From Salinibacillus aidingensis (GTDB lineage: Bacteria > Bacillota > Bacilli > Bacillales > Alkalibacillaceae), in contig NZ_BAAADO010000002.1 of the NCBI RefSeq assembly GCF_039522525.1, positions 372,001 through 436,000 of the forward strand: 64,000 bases of DNA, in the 5' to 3' direction. Shown here piece after piece: positions 43,951 through 53,689 of the stretch. The translations under genes and the position numbers were made by a program. How positions within the stretch are numbered: the stretch's first letter is position 1; every line of letters starts with the position of its first letter. The notes under the pieces were generated by a model that worked only from the letters and a program-made list of their open reading frames with translations, did not search any database and was not told the origin of the DNA.

Positions 43951-46900
43951 ACATATTCCTTCTATATTGGCCTCCTACTTGGTAGAGGGCGTTGGTGATT
44001 TGGCCCAGGCTGGCGTGTTTTACGGTTTCCATAAGTTCGGCGAAAATGTTTCCGTTTTCTGCTGCTGTTTTTTTCAGTCGATCAAGTGCTTCTTCTGTTT
44101 TGTCTTTGTGCTGGTTCTGGAACTGGCGGAGATGTTTAATTTGCTGATCTTTTTCTTCCTTAGACGCACGGGCAAGCTCCATGGAGTTAATATCGTCTTC
44201 GGATACAGGGTTTGGATTCAGATAGGTATTGACACCTACAATTGGCAGCTCTCCTGAATGCTTCTGACCCTCGTAATAAAGGGATTCCTCCTGGATTTTT
44301 CCACGCTGATACTGACGCTCCATCGCTCCCAGTACTCCGCCTCGGTCATTGATTCGTTCAAATTCCTGAAGAACCACTTCCTCCACCATGTCCGTGAGCT
44401 GCTCAATAATGAAGGAGCCCTGGATGGAGTTTTCATTTTTCGTTAAACCAAACTCTTTATTAATAATCATTTGAATGGCCATTGCACGGCGCACAGAATC
44501 CTCTGTCGGTGTCGTAATGGCCTCATCATAGGCGTTCGTATGCAGGGAGTTCGTATTATCCTGAATAGCAATTAACGCCTGCAGGGTTGTGCGAATATCA
44601 TTAAAATCGATTTCCTGAGCATGGAGAGAGCGCCCGGAAGTCTGAATATGATATTTCAGTTTTTGACTTCGCTCATTGGCTCCATACTTTTCCTTCATCA
44701 CAATGGACCAGATTCTTCTTGCCACCCGGCCAATCACGGAATATTCCGGATCAAGCCCGTTGGAAAAGAAGAACGATAGATTTGGCGCAAAGTCATTGAT
44801 ATCCATCCCCCGGCTCAAATAGTACTCCACGTAGGTGAAGCCATTGGCAAGCGTAAAGGCCAGCTGTGTAATTGGGTTTGCGCCTGCTTCGGCAATGTGA
44901 TAGCCGGAAATGGACACAGAATAATAGTTTCGCACGTCTTTATCAATAAAATACTGCTGAATATCCCCCATCATACGAAGGGCAAATTCCGTAGAAAAGA
45001 TACACGTATTCTGTCCCTGGTCTTCCTTTAAAATGTCAGCCTGAACCGTACCTCTTACGACCGATAAGGTTTTCGCTTTAATGTTTTCATATTCGGATGC
45101 ATCCGGCTCCCGGCCCTGCTCTTCCTTAAACTTTTTCACCTGCTGGTCAATTGCCGTATTAAAGAACATCGCTAATATAATAGGGGCCGGGCCGTTAATC
45201 GTCATTGAAACTGAGGTGGTCGGATCACATAAATCAAAGCCATCATACAGCTTCTTCATGTCCTCCAGTGTACAGACATTAACCCCGCTTTCACCAACCT
45301 TTCCGTAAATATCCGGACGTTCATCAGGGTCCTCACCATATAACGTCACGGAATCAAACGCCGTACTTAACCGTTTGGCAGGTTCATCTTTGGATAAATA
45401 ATGAAAGCGGCGGTTCGTCCGTTCCGGAGTTCCTTCCCCTGCAAACTGACGGGTTGGGTCCTCTCCCTTTCGCTTAAACGGGAATACTCCTGCCGTAAAT
45501 GGAAAGGCTCCGGGTACGTTCTCCTTCAGCATCCAGAGCAGACGATCCCCCCAGTCGTTATAGGCAGGAAGGGCCACTTTAGGAACCTTTAATCCCGACA
45601 GACTCTCCGTTTTCAGATCCATCGTAATTTCTTTGTTGCGTACTTTATACGTTATTTGATCCTGATTATACTGCTCTTTCAGTTCATCCCAGTTTTCCAG
45701 CATTTCCGTATTTTCATGATCAAGCTGTTTTTCGTACTCTTCAATGGTCTGATGGAGCTCTTTTACGACCGAGCCCTCTTTGATATCCTCGGCAGCTCCT
45801 TTTAGCTGATAGAGCTTTCGTGCGGCCTCTGCCTGCTGTTCCGCCTTTTTATGATAGCCCCTGACCGTTTGGGCTATATCCCGTAAATATTGCTTCCGCT
45901 CATTCGGAATAATGAGGTTCTGCTTTTCCACATACTTTGTTTTTTCCAGTGAAGTTGTCACATCCCATTGGTAGTCTTCGTTCAGTTTATCAATTAATGC
46001 ACGAAAGAGGGTATTGGTCCCCTGATCATTGAACTGACTGGCAATGGTCCCGTACACTGGCATGGTTTCCGGACTTTGGTCGAATAGCATATGACTGCGC
46101 TGATACTGTTTGCGAACCTGACGCAGGGCATCCTCTGATCCCTTCTGCTCAAACTTGTTAATGACGATAAAGTCGGCAAAATCAATCATATCAATTTTTT
46201 CAAGCTGGGAAGGAGCACCAAATTCACTGGTCATCACGTACATAGATAGGTTGGTTACATCGGTAACGGCCGCATCTCCCTGGCCGATGCCACTTGTTTC
46301 TACAATAATAAAGTCATATCCGGCGGCTTTGACCACTTCAATCGCGTCGTGTATCGAATGGGACAGCTCTGTTCGGGACCCCCGGGTTGCAAGCGAGCGC
46401 ATGTAAATACGGTCATTGAAGATGGCATTCATCCGAATCCGGTCCCCAAGCAATGCTCCACCTGTTTTCTTTTTTGTTGGATCAATGGATAAAATGGCCA
46501 GCTTTTTTTCCGGAATTTCATTTAAAAACCGACGAATCAGTTCATCTGTTAATGAGCTTTTGCCTGCTCCGCCTGTACCTGTTATTCCCATTACAGGAAC
46601 CGTATCGAGGTTATCCCTGGTCGCCTGCTCTAAAAGGGCGGCTGTTTCTTCCTTGTGATTCGTCTGATTTTCAACATAGGTAATCATTTTCGCGACGACC
46701 TTGGGCTCTCCAGCTTTAAGACCATCAATATCCACTTCAGGCTGTGTACTCTGGACGGCCTGATCACATTCTTCCAACATGGTGTTAATCATTCCCTGCA
46801 GTCCAAGCTCCCGGCCGTTTTCCGGTGAAAAGATGCCCGCTACACCATACTCATGAAGCTCTTCTATTTCCCGCGGGATGATCACACCACCGCCACCTCC

Positions 46901-47194
46901 ATAAACACGAATGTGGCCGGCTCCTTTTTCCCTCAACAAATCCACCATATATTTAAAATACTCCACATGTCCGCCCTGATAGGAGGAAATCGCAATTCCG
47001 TTTGCATCCTCCTGAACAGCTGCATTGACGACTTCTTCCACAGAACGGTTGTGGCCAAGATGAACGACTTCCGCTCCACTTGCCTGTAAAATCCGGCGCA
47101 TAATATTAATCGATGCATCGTGACCATCGAACAAGCTGGAAGCGGTTACAAAACGTATTGGATTTTTCGGCTTATAAACCTCTGTTTTCCCCAT
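43949..47194 (-). CDS. icmF: Fused isobutyryl-CoA mutase (IcmF)
   Basis: Adenosylcobalamin-dependent mutase with its own GTPase chaperone. The product has 1081 residues. The N-terminal B12-binding domain has the Co-ligand His25 (LFDGHDAS) and RVYGGGGGVI. A MeaB-like P-loop GTPase follows at about 200-410 (GITGTGGAGKSSLTDEL, Walker A). The C-terminal mutase barrel (~560-1081) contains TTSVSMTINGPAPIILAMFF. It interconverts isobutyryl-CoA and n-butyryl-CoA. GGAGGAG precedes the ATG, and tetR lies 23 bp upstream. Confidence 0.93.
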   Translation of the reverse strand: MGKTEVYKPKNPIRFVTASSLFDGHDASINIMRRILQASGAEVVHLGHNRSVEEVVNAAVQEDANGIAISSYQGGHVEYFKYMVDLLREKGAGHIRVYGGGGGVIIPREIEELHEYGVAGIFSPENGRELGLQGMINTMLEECDQAVQSTQPEVDIDGLKAGEPKVVAKMITYVENQTNHKEETAALLEQATRDNLDTVPVMGITGTGGAGKSSLTDELIRRFLNEIPEKKLAILSIDPTKKKTGGALLGDRIRMNAIFNDRIYMRSLATRGSRTELSHSIHDAIEVVKAAGYDFIIVETSGIGQGDAAVTDVTNLSMYVMTSEFGAPSQLEKIDMIDFADFIVINKFEQKGSEDALRQVRKQYQRSHMLFDQSPETMPVYGTIASQFNDQGTNTLFRALIDKLNEDYQWDVTTSLEKTKYVEKQNLIIPNERKQYLRDIAQTVRGYHKKAEQQAEAARKLYQLKGAAEDIKEGSVVKELHQTIEEYEKQLDHENTEMLENWDELKEQYNQDQITYKVRNKEITMDLKTESLSGLKVPKVALPAYNDWGDRLLWMLKENVPGAFPFTAGVFPFKRKGEDPTRQFAGEGTPERTNRRFHYLSKDEPAKRLSTAFDSVTLYGEDPDERPDIYGKVGESGVNVCTLEDMKKLYDGFDLCDPTTSVSMTINGPAPIILAMFFNTAIDQQVKKFKEEQGREPDASEYENIKAKTLSVVRGTVQADILKEDQGQNTCIFSTEFALRMMGDIQQYFIDKDVRNYYSVSISGYHIAEAGANPITQLAFTLANGFTYVEYYLSRGMDINDFAPNLSFFFSNGLDPEYSVIGRVARRIWSIVMKEKYGANERSQKLKYHIQTSGRSLHAQEIDFNDIRTTLQALIAIQDNTNSLHTNAYDEAITTPTEDSVRRAMAIQMIINKEFGLTKNENSIQGSFIIEQLTDMVEEVVLQEFERINDRGGVLGAMERQYQRGKIQEESLYYEGQKHSGELPIVGVNTYLNPNPVSEDDINSMELARASKEEKDQQIKHLRQFQNQHKDKTEEALDRLKKTAAENGNIFAELMETVKHASLGQITNALYQVGGQYRRNM

Positions 47195-47217
47195 CTGTTG
47201 TCTCCTCCCTTGCTTTT

Positions 47218-47841
47218 TTACGATGAACGTTCCGGTAAGTTCAGTGATTGAAACAGAAGGTCAATCTGCTTATCCGTATATTCTTCAATGGTAAACTCCT
47301 TCTGCATGAGCCACCGGCGGAATCCCCACATCTGTCCGTGAACAAAAATATTGTTCGCCACAAGCTTCAGGTCCTTTTCCGCTATGGAATAGGGCAGGCT
47401 GTTCCCGATTACAACCTCAAGCATATGCACCATGTCCCGTTCCTTCTGCAGCACATACTCCTGAGCGTCTCTGGATAAGGCTTTTACCTCCTGATACATC
47501 ACCAGCACCTCATCCTGCATCTCATCCATCAGCCTGAAATAAGAGCGTACCGCATCACTTAAGCAGTCCACACTTTTCTTTTCCATATCGAGCACCTGCC
47601 CCATCCGTTCTTTTACCCGTTCATAAATATAATCACAGACCAGGAAAAGGACGTCCTCTTTTTTCCGAATATATTCATAGAGGGTTCCGATACTAAAGCC
47701 CGAAGCTTCAGCAATTTCTCTCGTTGTTGTACGGTGAAACCCCTTTGCTTTAAACAGGGTCACAGCCCCCTTCACCATCTGATTCCGGCGTTTTTCAATT
47801 AAAAACTGGTCTTTAATCGAGGTGGGCACATTTTTTACCAT
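47218..47841 (-). CDS. TetR family regulator of the acyl-CoA operon
   Basis: A 207-residue TetR-type repressor with the helix-turn-helix HRTTTREIAEASGFSIGTLY near residues 35-60 and a variable helical ligand domain. I place the start at the ATG at 47841 after GGGGGTGA, which overlaps the end of meaB. Embedded in the operon, it most likely senses an acyl-CoA and represses this operon. The palindrome at 53546-53567 is a candidate target (inference). Confidence 0.85.
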   Translation of the reverse strand: MVKNVPTSIKDQFLIEKRRNQMVKGAVTLFKAKGFHRTTTREIAEASGFSIGTLYEYIRKKEDVLFLVCDYIYERVKERMGQVLDMEKKSVDCLSDAVRSYFRLMDEMQDEVLVMYQEVKALSRDAQEYVLQKERDMVHMLEVVIGNSLPYSIAEKDLKLVANNIFVHGQMWGFRRWLMQKEFTIEEYTDKQIDLLFQSLNLPERSS

Positions 47842-47846
47842 CCTAT

Positions 47847-48785
47847 TCACCCCCTGTACGTTCGTTTCCATTCTGAGAGCCACTGTTCGGCTATTTGATA
47901 GGGATCCTCCATTTGCTGAAGCTCCTGCCGTTTGGCCTCATCTGCTTCAATAAATTCGGCAACGTCCTTCCACAATTCCTCACGTATCAGCTCATAGACC
48001 TCAAAGCTGAGCTGCTCCTGTCTCTTTTGTTTTCCTTCTTCGGTTTCTGTTAAATACGTTTCATGGGCCCGGCACTTTTCCCAAAGCTTTTCGATGCCTT
48101 TATTTTCCGTTGAAATCGTCTCAACGATCGGCGCCTTCCAGCCATCAGGATCCATGATGTGCAGAAAATCCTTTAGTTGACCCCGGAGTTTTCCCACTCC
48201 ATCCAGGTCTGCTTTGTTAATGATAAATAAATCGGCAATTTCCATAATGCCTGCTTTAAAAATCTGCAGGACATCGCCACTGTTCGGTGTAAGAACCACA
48301 GCGGTTGTATCCACAACCTTCATAATATCAAGCTCAGATTGGCCCACGCCTACTGTTTCAACAATGACATAATCAAAACCGTATGCGTCACACACACGTA
48401 TGGCATCCTTCGTTGAGCGGGCAAGCCCACCGAGACTCCCTCTTGTTGCCATACTGCGAATAAATACACCCGGGTCGGTAAAATGGTGATGCATGCGCAC
48501 ACGATCACCGAGCAATGCCCCACCGCTGAACGGACTCGTCGGATCAACGGCAATGACCGCAACCGTCAAGTCCTGTTCCCTTATATGAGTAACCAGTCGA
48601 TCGACTAACGAGCTTTTACCTGCACCAGGAGAGCCGGTAATCCCGATGTAATAGGACTGTTTTTTGAGGGAAGCAATATCACTCAGAAGAGACAGCTTCT
48701 CCTGGTCATCATTTTCCACCATGGAAATCGCTCTCGCTAACGCCCGCTGATCCTGTTTCTGTATCCGTTCAGCCAGTGAATGCAT
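47847..48785 (-). CDS. meaB: Methylmalonyl-CoA mutase-associated GTPase MeaB
   Basis: G3E GTPase that loads and protects B12 mutases, 312 residues. Walker A is GITGSPGAGKSSLVDRL; VIAVDPTSPFSGGALLGDRV, SMATRGSLGG and FIINKADLDG match MeaB/ArgK. This is notable because IcmF already contains its own MeaB-like domain; a separate mutase elsewhere may be its client. AGGAAG precedes the ATG. Confidence 0.92.
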   Translation of the reverse strand: MHSLAERIQKQDQRALARAISMVENDDQEKLSLLSDIASLKKQSYYIGITGSPGAGKSSLVDRLVTHIREQDLTVAVIAVDPTSPFSGGALLGDRVRMHHHFTDPGVFIRSMATRGSLGGLARSTKDAIRVCDAYGFDYVIVETVGVGQSELDIMKVVDTTAVVLTPNSGDVLQIFKAGIMEIADLFIINKADLDGVGKLRGQLKDFLHIMDPDGWKAPIVETISTENKGIEKLWEKCRAHETYLTETEEGKQKRQEQLSFEVYELIREELWKDVAEFIEADEAKRQELQQMEDPYQIAEQWLSEWKRTYRG

Positions 48786-48798
48786 CGAATCTTCCTTT

Positions 48799-49941
48799 CT
48801 ATTCTTTCGTAACCATCCTGCCTATGACAAGACGCTGAATTTCATTGGTTCCTTCATAGATTTGCGTAATTTTCGCATCCCGCATATAGCGTTCCACCGG
48901 GTAATCCTTTGTAAATCCGTAACCGCCAAAGACTTGAACAGCCTCAACGGTGGATTTCATCGCTGTGTCTCCGGCAAACAGCTTAGCCATGGCAGACGCC
49001 TTCGCATAAGGGAGTCCTTCTGATTCAAGGTACGCAGCCTGGTAGGTCAGAAGTCTTGAAGCCTCCACCTCTGTTGCCATGTCTGCCAGTTTAAAAGAAA
49101 TCCCCTGATTCTTAGCGATTGGCTTGCCAAATTGCTCTCTTTCCTTGGCATAGTCCGTAGCGGCATCCAGTGCGCCCTGGGCAATTCCTACTGCCTGAGC
49201 GGCAATCCCGTTTCGGCCGCCATCAAGGGTCATCATGGCAATCTTAAAACCCTCTCCCTCTTCTCCAAGCAGGTTTTCCTTTGGCACTTTACAATTTTCA
49301 AAGATTAATTCTGTTGTAGGAGACGAACGAATTCCCAGCTTCTTTTCCTTCTTTCCAAATGAAAAGCCTGGTGTACCTTTTTCGACAATAAAGGCGCTTA
49401 CTCCTTTGTGACGTGCATCCGGATCTGTTTTGGCAAACACGACGTAAATGTCTGCAACCCCGCCATTGGTGATCCATACCTTATTTCCGTTTAAAACATA
49501 GTGATCCCCTTCATCTGTAGCAGTGGTACGCATGGATGCAACGTCTGAACCTGCGCCCGGCTCGGATAATGCGTAGGCACCCAGCTTTTTCCCGGAGGCA
49601 AGCTGCTGCAGATAATGCTTTTTCTGCTCTTCATTTCCATACTTATAGATCGGCCAGCTTGCCAGTGAAATATGAGCGGACAGGGTCACACCCGTGGAGG
49701 CACAGACTCTGGAAAGCTCCTCAATTGCAATCACGTAGCTTACAAAGTCGGCTCCAATTCCTCCGTATTCTTCCGGCCAGGGAATTCCGGTTAACCCCAG
49801 TTCTGCCATCTTATCAAAAATTTCACGGTCAAAGCGTTCTTCTTCATCCCGCTCGGCTGCAGTTGGCTCTACATCGTTTTTTGCGAAATCCCGGACCATT
49901 TTTCGGAGCATTTCCTGTTCTTCGGTTAATTGAAAGTTCAT
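48799..49941 (-). CDS. Acyl-CoA dehydrogenase (first)
   Basis: FAD enzyme of beta-oxidation, 380 residues. The start MNFQLTEEQEMLRKMVRDFA is set by GGGGAGGAAA. FAD and substrate motifs: GAYALSEPGAGSDVASMRTT, YVLNGNKVWITNGG and the C-terminal QVFGGYGFTKDYPVERYMRD, with the catalytic glutamate in IYEGTNEIQRLVI. Paralogue of the next gene; a family B repeat separates them. Confidence 0.94.
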   Translation of the reverse strand: MNFQLTEEQEMLRKMVRDFAKNDVEPTAAERDEEERFDREIFDKMAELGLTGIPWPEEYGGIGADFVSYVIAIEELSRVCASTGVTLSAHISLASWPIYKYGNEEQKKHYLQQLASGKKLGAYALSEPGAGSDVASMRTTATDEGDHYVLNGNKVWITNGGVADIYVVFAKTDPDARHKGVSAFIVEKGTPGFSFGKKEKKLGIRSSPTTELIFENCKVPKENLLGEEGEGFKIAMMTLDGGRNGIAAQAVGIAQGALDAATDYAKEREQFGKPIAKNQGISFKLADMATEVEASRLLTYQAAYLESEGLPYAKASAMAKLFAGDTAMKSTVEAVQVFGGYGFTKDYPVERYMRDAKITQIYEGTNEIQRLVIGRMVTKE

Positions 49942-49986
49942 GCGATTTCCTCCCCTTGTTAATCTTAATTTTGATGCTAATCCCGC

Positions 49987-50096
49987 CGCAGTTGAAATAC
50001 ACTTCGCTTTCCGCGGGTGAGCGGTGAGCCTCCTCGCTACGCTGCGGGGTCTCACCTGCCTCACTATTCCCGCAGGAGTCTACGTGTATTTCAACT
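49987..50096. repeat. Dispersed inverted-end repeat, family B copy 3
   Basis: Same structure as copies 1 and 2, with the 7-bp duplication. The right arm reads GTGTATTTCAACTAC, one base off the perfect inverted repeat. It lies between two co-directional acyl-CoA dehydrogenase genes. Confidence 0.85.
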
Positions 50097-50183
50097 ACTT
50101 GTATAGTTTGTCATCATCTATAATTAGTTTGAAAAAATACATTTAAGCAACAAACTTGTTTAACGACAATCAATTTACTTATG

Positions 50184-51326
50184 TCAAATTCCCAGTAAAT
50201 GTTTGCTTATGACTTTATGCTGGATTTCATTGGTTCCTTCGTAGATTTCTGTGACTTTGGCATCCCGGAATAGGCGTTCTGCCGGGTAATCCTTTGTGTA
50301 TCCATAGCCGCCAAAGATCTGGACGGCTTCTATGGCTGCCTGTCTGGCGGTTTTGGAGGCATACATTTTTGCCATGGAGGCTTCCTTTCCACAGGGTAAG
50401 CCTTTAGATTGGAGGCTTGCGGCGTAATAGGTTAGTTGTCTGGCCGCTTCTGCCTGAGTCGCCATGTCAGCCAGTTTAAAAGAGACGCCCTGATGCCTGG
50501 CAATGGGTTTGCCGAACTGATGTCTTTCCTTTGCATAGTCTGTGGCGTGTTTTACGGCTGCCTCTGTAATGCCAAGTGCCTGAGCTGCAATACCGATCCG
50601 CCCACGGTCCAGATTTGCCATGGCGATTTTAAAGCCTTCTCCTTCTTCCCCCAGACGGTTTTCCTCGGGAACCTCACACTGATCAAAGGTAAGGGTGACT
50701 GTGTTTGAGCCGTGCAGCCCCATTTTCCTTTCCTTTTTCCCAACAATCAGTCCCTTCGCATCCTTTTCCACAATAAAGGCTGTGACTCCCTTTGCGCCTT
50801 TTTCCGGACTTGTGCGGGCAAACACCACATAAGTATCAGCTTCCCCTCCATTGGTGATAAACACCTTGGAGCCCGTAATAAAATAGTTATCTCCTTTTTT
50901 CTCAGCCTTTGTCTTTAACCGGGCAGCATCTGAACCGGCCCCGGGTTCTGTCAAAGCAAAGGCTCCTAAAAATTCACCGGATGCAAGCTTTGGAACGTAC
51001 CTTTGCTTCTGCTCTTCGGTTCCGAAGTAGAGAATCGGATTGGTTCCCACTGATGTATGAACGGATAAAATCACTCCCAGAGCCGCATTTTCCCTGGCCA
51101 GTTCATGAATCGCAATAATGTAGGAGGTGAAGTCAAAACCAGAGCCTCCATACTTTTCGGGTATGGGAATCCCCATCAGCCCCAGCTCTCCCATTTTCTG
51201 TACAAGCACCCGGGGGAACCGGTCCTCCTCTTCCATACGCTTAACAGCTGTTGCTACCTCCCGCTGAGCAAAGTCACGAACCATTTTCTGCATCATTTCC
51301 TGTTCTTCTGTTAATTGTAAATTCAT
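50184..51326 (-). CDS. Acyl-CoA dehydrogenase (second)
   Basis: Second short/branched-chain type acyl-CoA dehydrogenase of the cluster, 380 residues. The start MNLQLTEEQEMMQKM follows GGTGGTGA. It has GAFALTEPGAGSDAARLKTK, FITGSKVFITNGG, and IYEGTNEIQHKVI with the catalytic glutamate. It starts 13 bp after the hbd stop. Exact substrate cannot be told from the sequence. Confidence 0.94.
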   Translation of the reverse strand: MNLQLTEEQEMMQKMVRDFAQREVATAVKRMEEEDRFPRVLVQKMGELGLMGIPIPEKYGGSGFDFTSYIIAIHELARENAALGVILSVHTSVGTNPILYFGTEEQKQRYVPKLASGEFLGAFALTEPGAGSDAARLKTKAEKKGDNYFITGSKVFITNGGEADTYVVFARTSPEKGAKGVTAFIVEKDAKGLIVGKKERKMGLHGSNTVTLTFDQCEVPEENRLGEEGEGFKIAMANLDRGRIGIAAQALGITEAAVKHATDYAKERHQFGKPIARHQGVSFKLADMATQAEAARQLTYYAASLQSKGLPCGKEASMAKMYASKTARQAAIEAVQIFGGYGYTKDYPAERLFRDAKVTEIYEGTNEIQHKVISKHLLGI

Positions 51327-51339
51327 GTCGTCACCACCG

Positions 51340-52194
51340 TTAATTGTCATACACGTAAAAGCCCCGGCCGGTTTTTCTGCCTAACCAGCCCGCTTTTACA
51401 TATTTTCTCAGCAGCGGACATGGACGATATTTGCTGTCTCCAAAGCCCTCATAAAGGACCTCCATTATATACAGACATGTATCGAGGCCGATAAAATCCG
51501 CCAGAGTGAGCGGTCCCATCGGATGATTCATCCCCAGCTTCATCACTTCATCTACCGATTCAGGTGTGGCTACCCCCTCATAGACGGTAAAAATCGCTTC
51601 ATTAATCATCGGCATCAAAACCCGATTGGAAACAAACCCTGGATAGTCATTCACTTCCACAGGGGTTTTGCTAAGGGCTTTTGTGGTTTGATCAATCGTT
51701 TGATAGGTTTCATCCGACGTTGCCAGTCCGCGGATCACCTCGACCAGTGGCATAACTGGTACAGGGTTCATAAAGTGCATGCCAATCACCTGCTCCGGGC
51801 GATTCGTAGCCGCGGCAATTTCTGTAATCGGCAGGGATGAAGTGTTGGAAGCTAAAATGGTATGCTCCGGTGTGACTTCATCCAGTTCACGGAACACCTT
51901 CGTTTTGACATCCATATTTTCCACGACCGCTTCCACAACGAGATCACAGTCGCCGGCATCTTTTAAAGAGGTTGTGGTGGTCAGCTGGTTAAGCACAGAC
52001 GTCTTATCCTGCTCCGTGATCCGCTCCTTTTTTACGGAACGGGACAGATTTTTATCAATCGTCTCGATCCCTTTGTTCAAGGCATCCTCGGAAATATCAT
52101 TCAGTTTCACCTGAAAATTGGATTGGGCAAAAACCTGGGCGATGCCTGCCCCCATTTGCCCCGCACCAATGACCATAATTTTATTGGGCTGCAT
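51340..52194 (-). CDS. hbd: 3-hydroxybutyryl-CoA dehydrogenase
   Basis: NAD(P)-dependent 3-hydroxyacyl-CoA dehydrogenase, 284 residues. Rossmann motif VIGAGQMGAGIAQVFA, catalytic histidine in VIGMHFMNPVPVMPLVE, and the C-terminal NHPMGPLTLADFIGLDT. AAAGGAGG precedes the ATG. It is the second gene after the thiolase in this operon and similar to MmgB. Confidence 0.95.
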   Translation of the reverse strand: MQPNKIMVIGAGQMGAGIAQVFAQSNFQVKLNDISEDALNKGIETIDKNLSRSVKKERITEQDKTSVLNQLTTTTSLKDAGDCDLVVEAVVENMDVKTKVFRELDEVTPEHTILASNTSSLPITEIAAATNRPEQVIGMHFMNPVPVMPLVEVIRGLATSDETYQTIDQTTKALSKTPVEVNDYPGFVSNRVLMPMINEAIFTVYEGVATPESVDEVMKLGMNHPMGPLTLADFIGLDTCLYIMEVLYEGFGDSKYRPCPLLRKYVKAGWLGRKTGRGFYVYDN

Positions 52195-52308
52195 AGAGTT
52201 TCCTCCTTTGAACTTGGTTAATAGATTTATATTTTATTTGCTGACTTAGCACCTAACTAACGCTTCCATTATCCTGACAGAGCCAGAACTGTTTAGCCTG
52301 CCTGAAAG

Positions 52309-53496
52309 CTAGGACTTCGGTACATCTACAAGCACGGCATCTCCCTGGCCGCCTCCGGAACAGATGGCTGCGATACCAAGTCCGCCGCCACGCCGCTTTA
52401 ATTCATAGATTAAGGTTAATAGAATCCGGGCACCACTGGCTCCGATTGGGTGTCCAAGGGCGACAGCGCCACCATTGACGTTGACTTTTTCCGGATCCAC
52501 ATCGGCAATTTTTCCACTGGCAAGGGCGACGGCAGCAAAGGCCTCATTGATTTCGAACAGATCAATATCCTCCAGGGTTTTGCCTGATTTTTTCAGTAAG
52601 GAGTTAATGACTAATCCAGGTGTCTGCGGGAAATTTTCGGTTTCCACAGCGACCTCATCATGAGCCAGAATCGTTGCCATTGGGGTATATCCTTCCTGTT
52701 TCGCTCGTTCATCCGACATGAGCAGCATCGCACCTGCTCCATCGTTGACGCCCGGGGCATTTCCGGCTGTGATGGTTCCATCTTTATCGAAGGCTGGCTT
52801 CAGTTTGCTAAGTTTTTCTACGGAGGTGTCTTTTCTTGGAGCTTCATCGGTGTCCACAACGACAGGTTCACCCTCGCGCTGCGGAATTTCTACGGGGACA
52901 ATTTCCTCTGCAAGCTTTCCTGCTTCTATCGCCTGGGTAGCTCGCTGGTGACTGCGGTAGGCCCATTCATCCTGGGCTTCACGAGTGAGCCCGTATTCCT
53001 GTGCGGTTTTATTGCCATACGTGCCCATGTGAACTCCGGCGAATGAGCAGGTTAATCCATCATGAACCATCATGTCGACAACCTTCTGATCCCCCATTCG
53101 CATGCCAAATCTCGCCTTTGGTAAAAAGTAAGGGGCCTGGCTCATGCTTTCCATACCACCGGCTACGATGACCTCTTCATCTCCTGCTCGAATGATCTGG
53201 TCTGCTAACGTTACACTGCGGAGACCTGAGGCGCACACTTTGTTAATGGTTTCCGTTTTAACATCCCAGGGAAGGCCTGCTTCTCTGGCTGCCTGACGTG
53301 AAGGAATCTGACCCTGTCCTCCCTGAAGTACGCTTCCCATAATGACCTCATCAACGTTTCCCGGCGAAAAGTCGGCTTTTTCAAGTGCAGCCTTAATCGC
53401 TGTTCCTCCCAGTTTTGAGGCTGTAAGTGAACTTAAAGCGCCACCTAATTTGCCAAAGGGTGTTCTTGACCCTGACACAATGACGGTTTTTCTCAT
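52309..53496 (-). CDS. Acetyl-CoA acetyltransferase (thiolase)
   Basis: Condenses or cleaves acetoacetyl-CoA, 395 residues. Catalytic Cys88 is in INKVCASGLRS, the histidine in VALGHPIGASGARI and the second cysteine in AAICSGGGQGDAV. GGGGGAGG precedes the ATG. It is the first gene of the acyl-CoA operon and follows a palindrome that may bind the operon's TetR. Confidence 0.95.
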   Translation of the reverse strand: MRKTVIVSGSRTPFGKLGGALSSLTASKLGGTAIKAALEKADFSPGNVDEVIMGSVLQGGQGQIPSRQAAREAGLPWDVKTETINKVCASGLRSVTLADQIIRAGDEEVIVAGGMESMSQAPYFLPKARFGMRMGDQKVVDMMVHDGLTCSFAGVHMGTYGNKTAQEYGLTREAQDEWAYRSHQRATQAIEAGKLAEEIVPVEIPQREGEPVVVDTDEAPRKDTSVEKLSKLKPAFDKDGTITAGNAPGVNDGAGAMLLMSDERAKQEGYTPMATILAHDEVAVETENFPQTPGLVINSLLKKSGKTLEDIDLFEINEAFAAVALASGKIADVDPEKVNVNGGAVALGHPIGASGARILLTLIYELKRRGGGLGIAAICSGGGQGDAVLVDVPKS

Positions 53497-53545
53497 TTAT
53501 AAATCCTCCCCCTTAAGTCAATTTGTTAACGTTTTCATAATAGGT

Positions 53546-53567
53546 TGATTGAACGCTCGCTCAATCA
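53546..53567. promoter_or_regulatory. Palindrome upstream of the thiolase operon, candidate TetR operator
   Basis: A 22-bp imperfect palindrome, TGATTGAACGC followed by TCGCTCAATCA, with nine of eleven base pairs matching, 50 bp upstream of the thiolase start. The size and symmetry suit a TetR-type dimer. A link to the TetR at 47218-47841 is inference. Confidence 0.5.
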
Positions 53568-53689
53568 GTATTCAAAAGGCAGGGCCATCCCTGCTTTCGC
53601 CTCTCTTTCAAGAGGCACATTCAGGTGATGACCACTGCTTTCACTCCCTGGTTGCATCCTTTACGAATCTTATGTTTTCTTTGCTTCCA

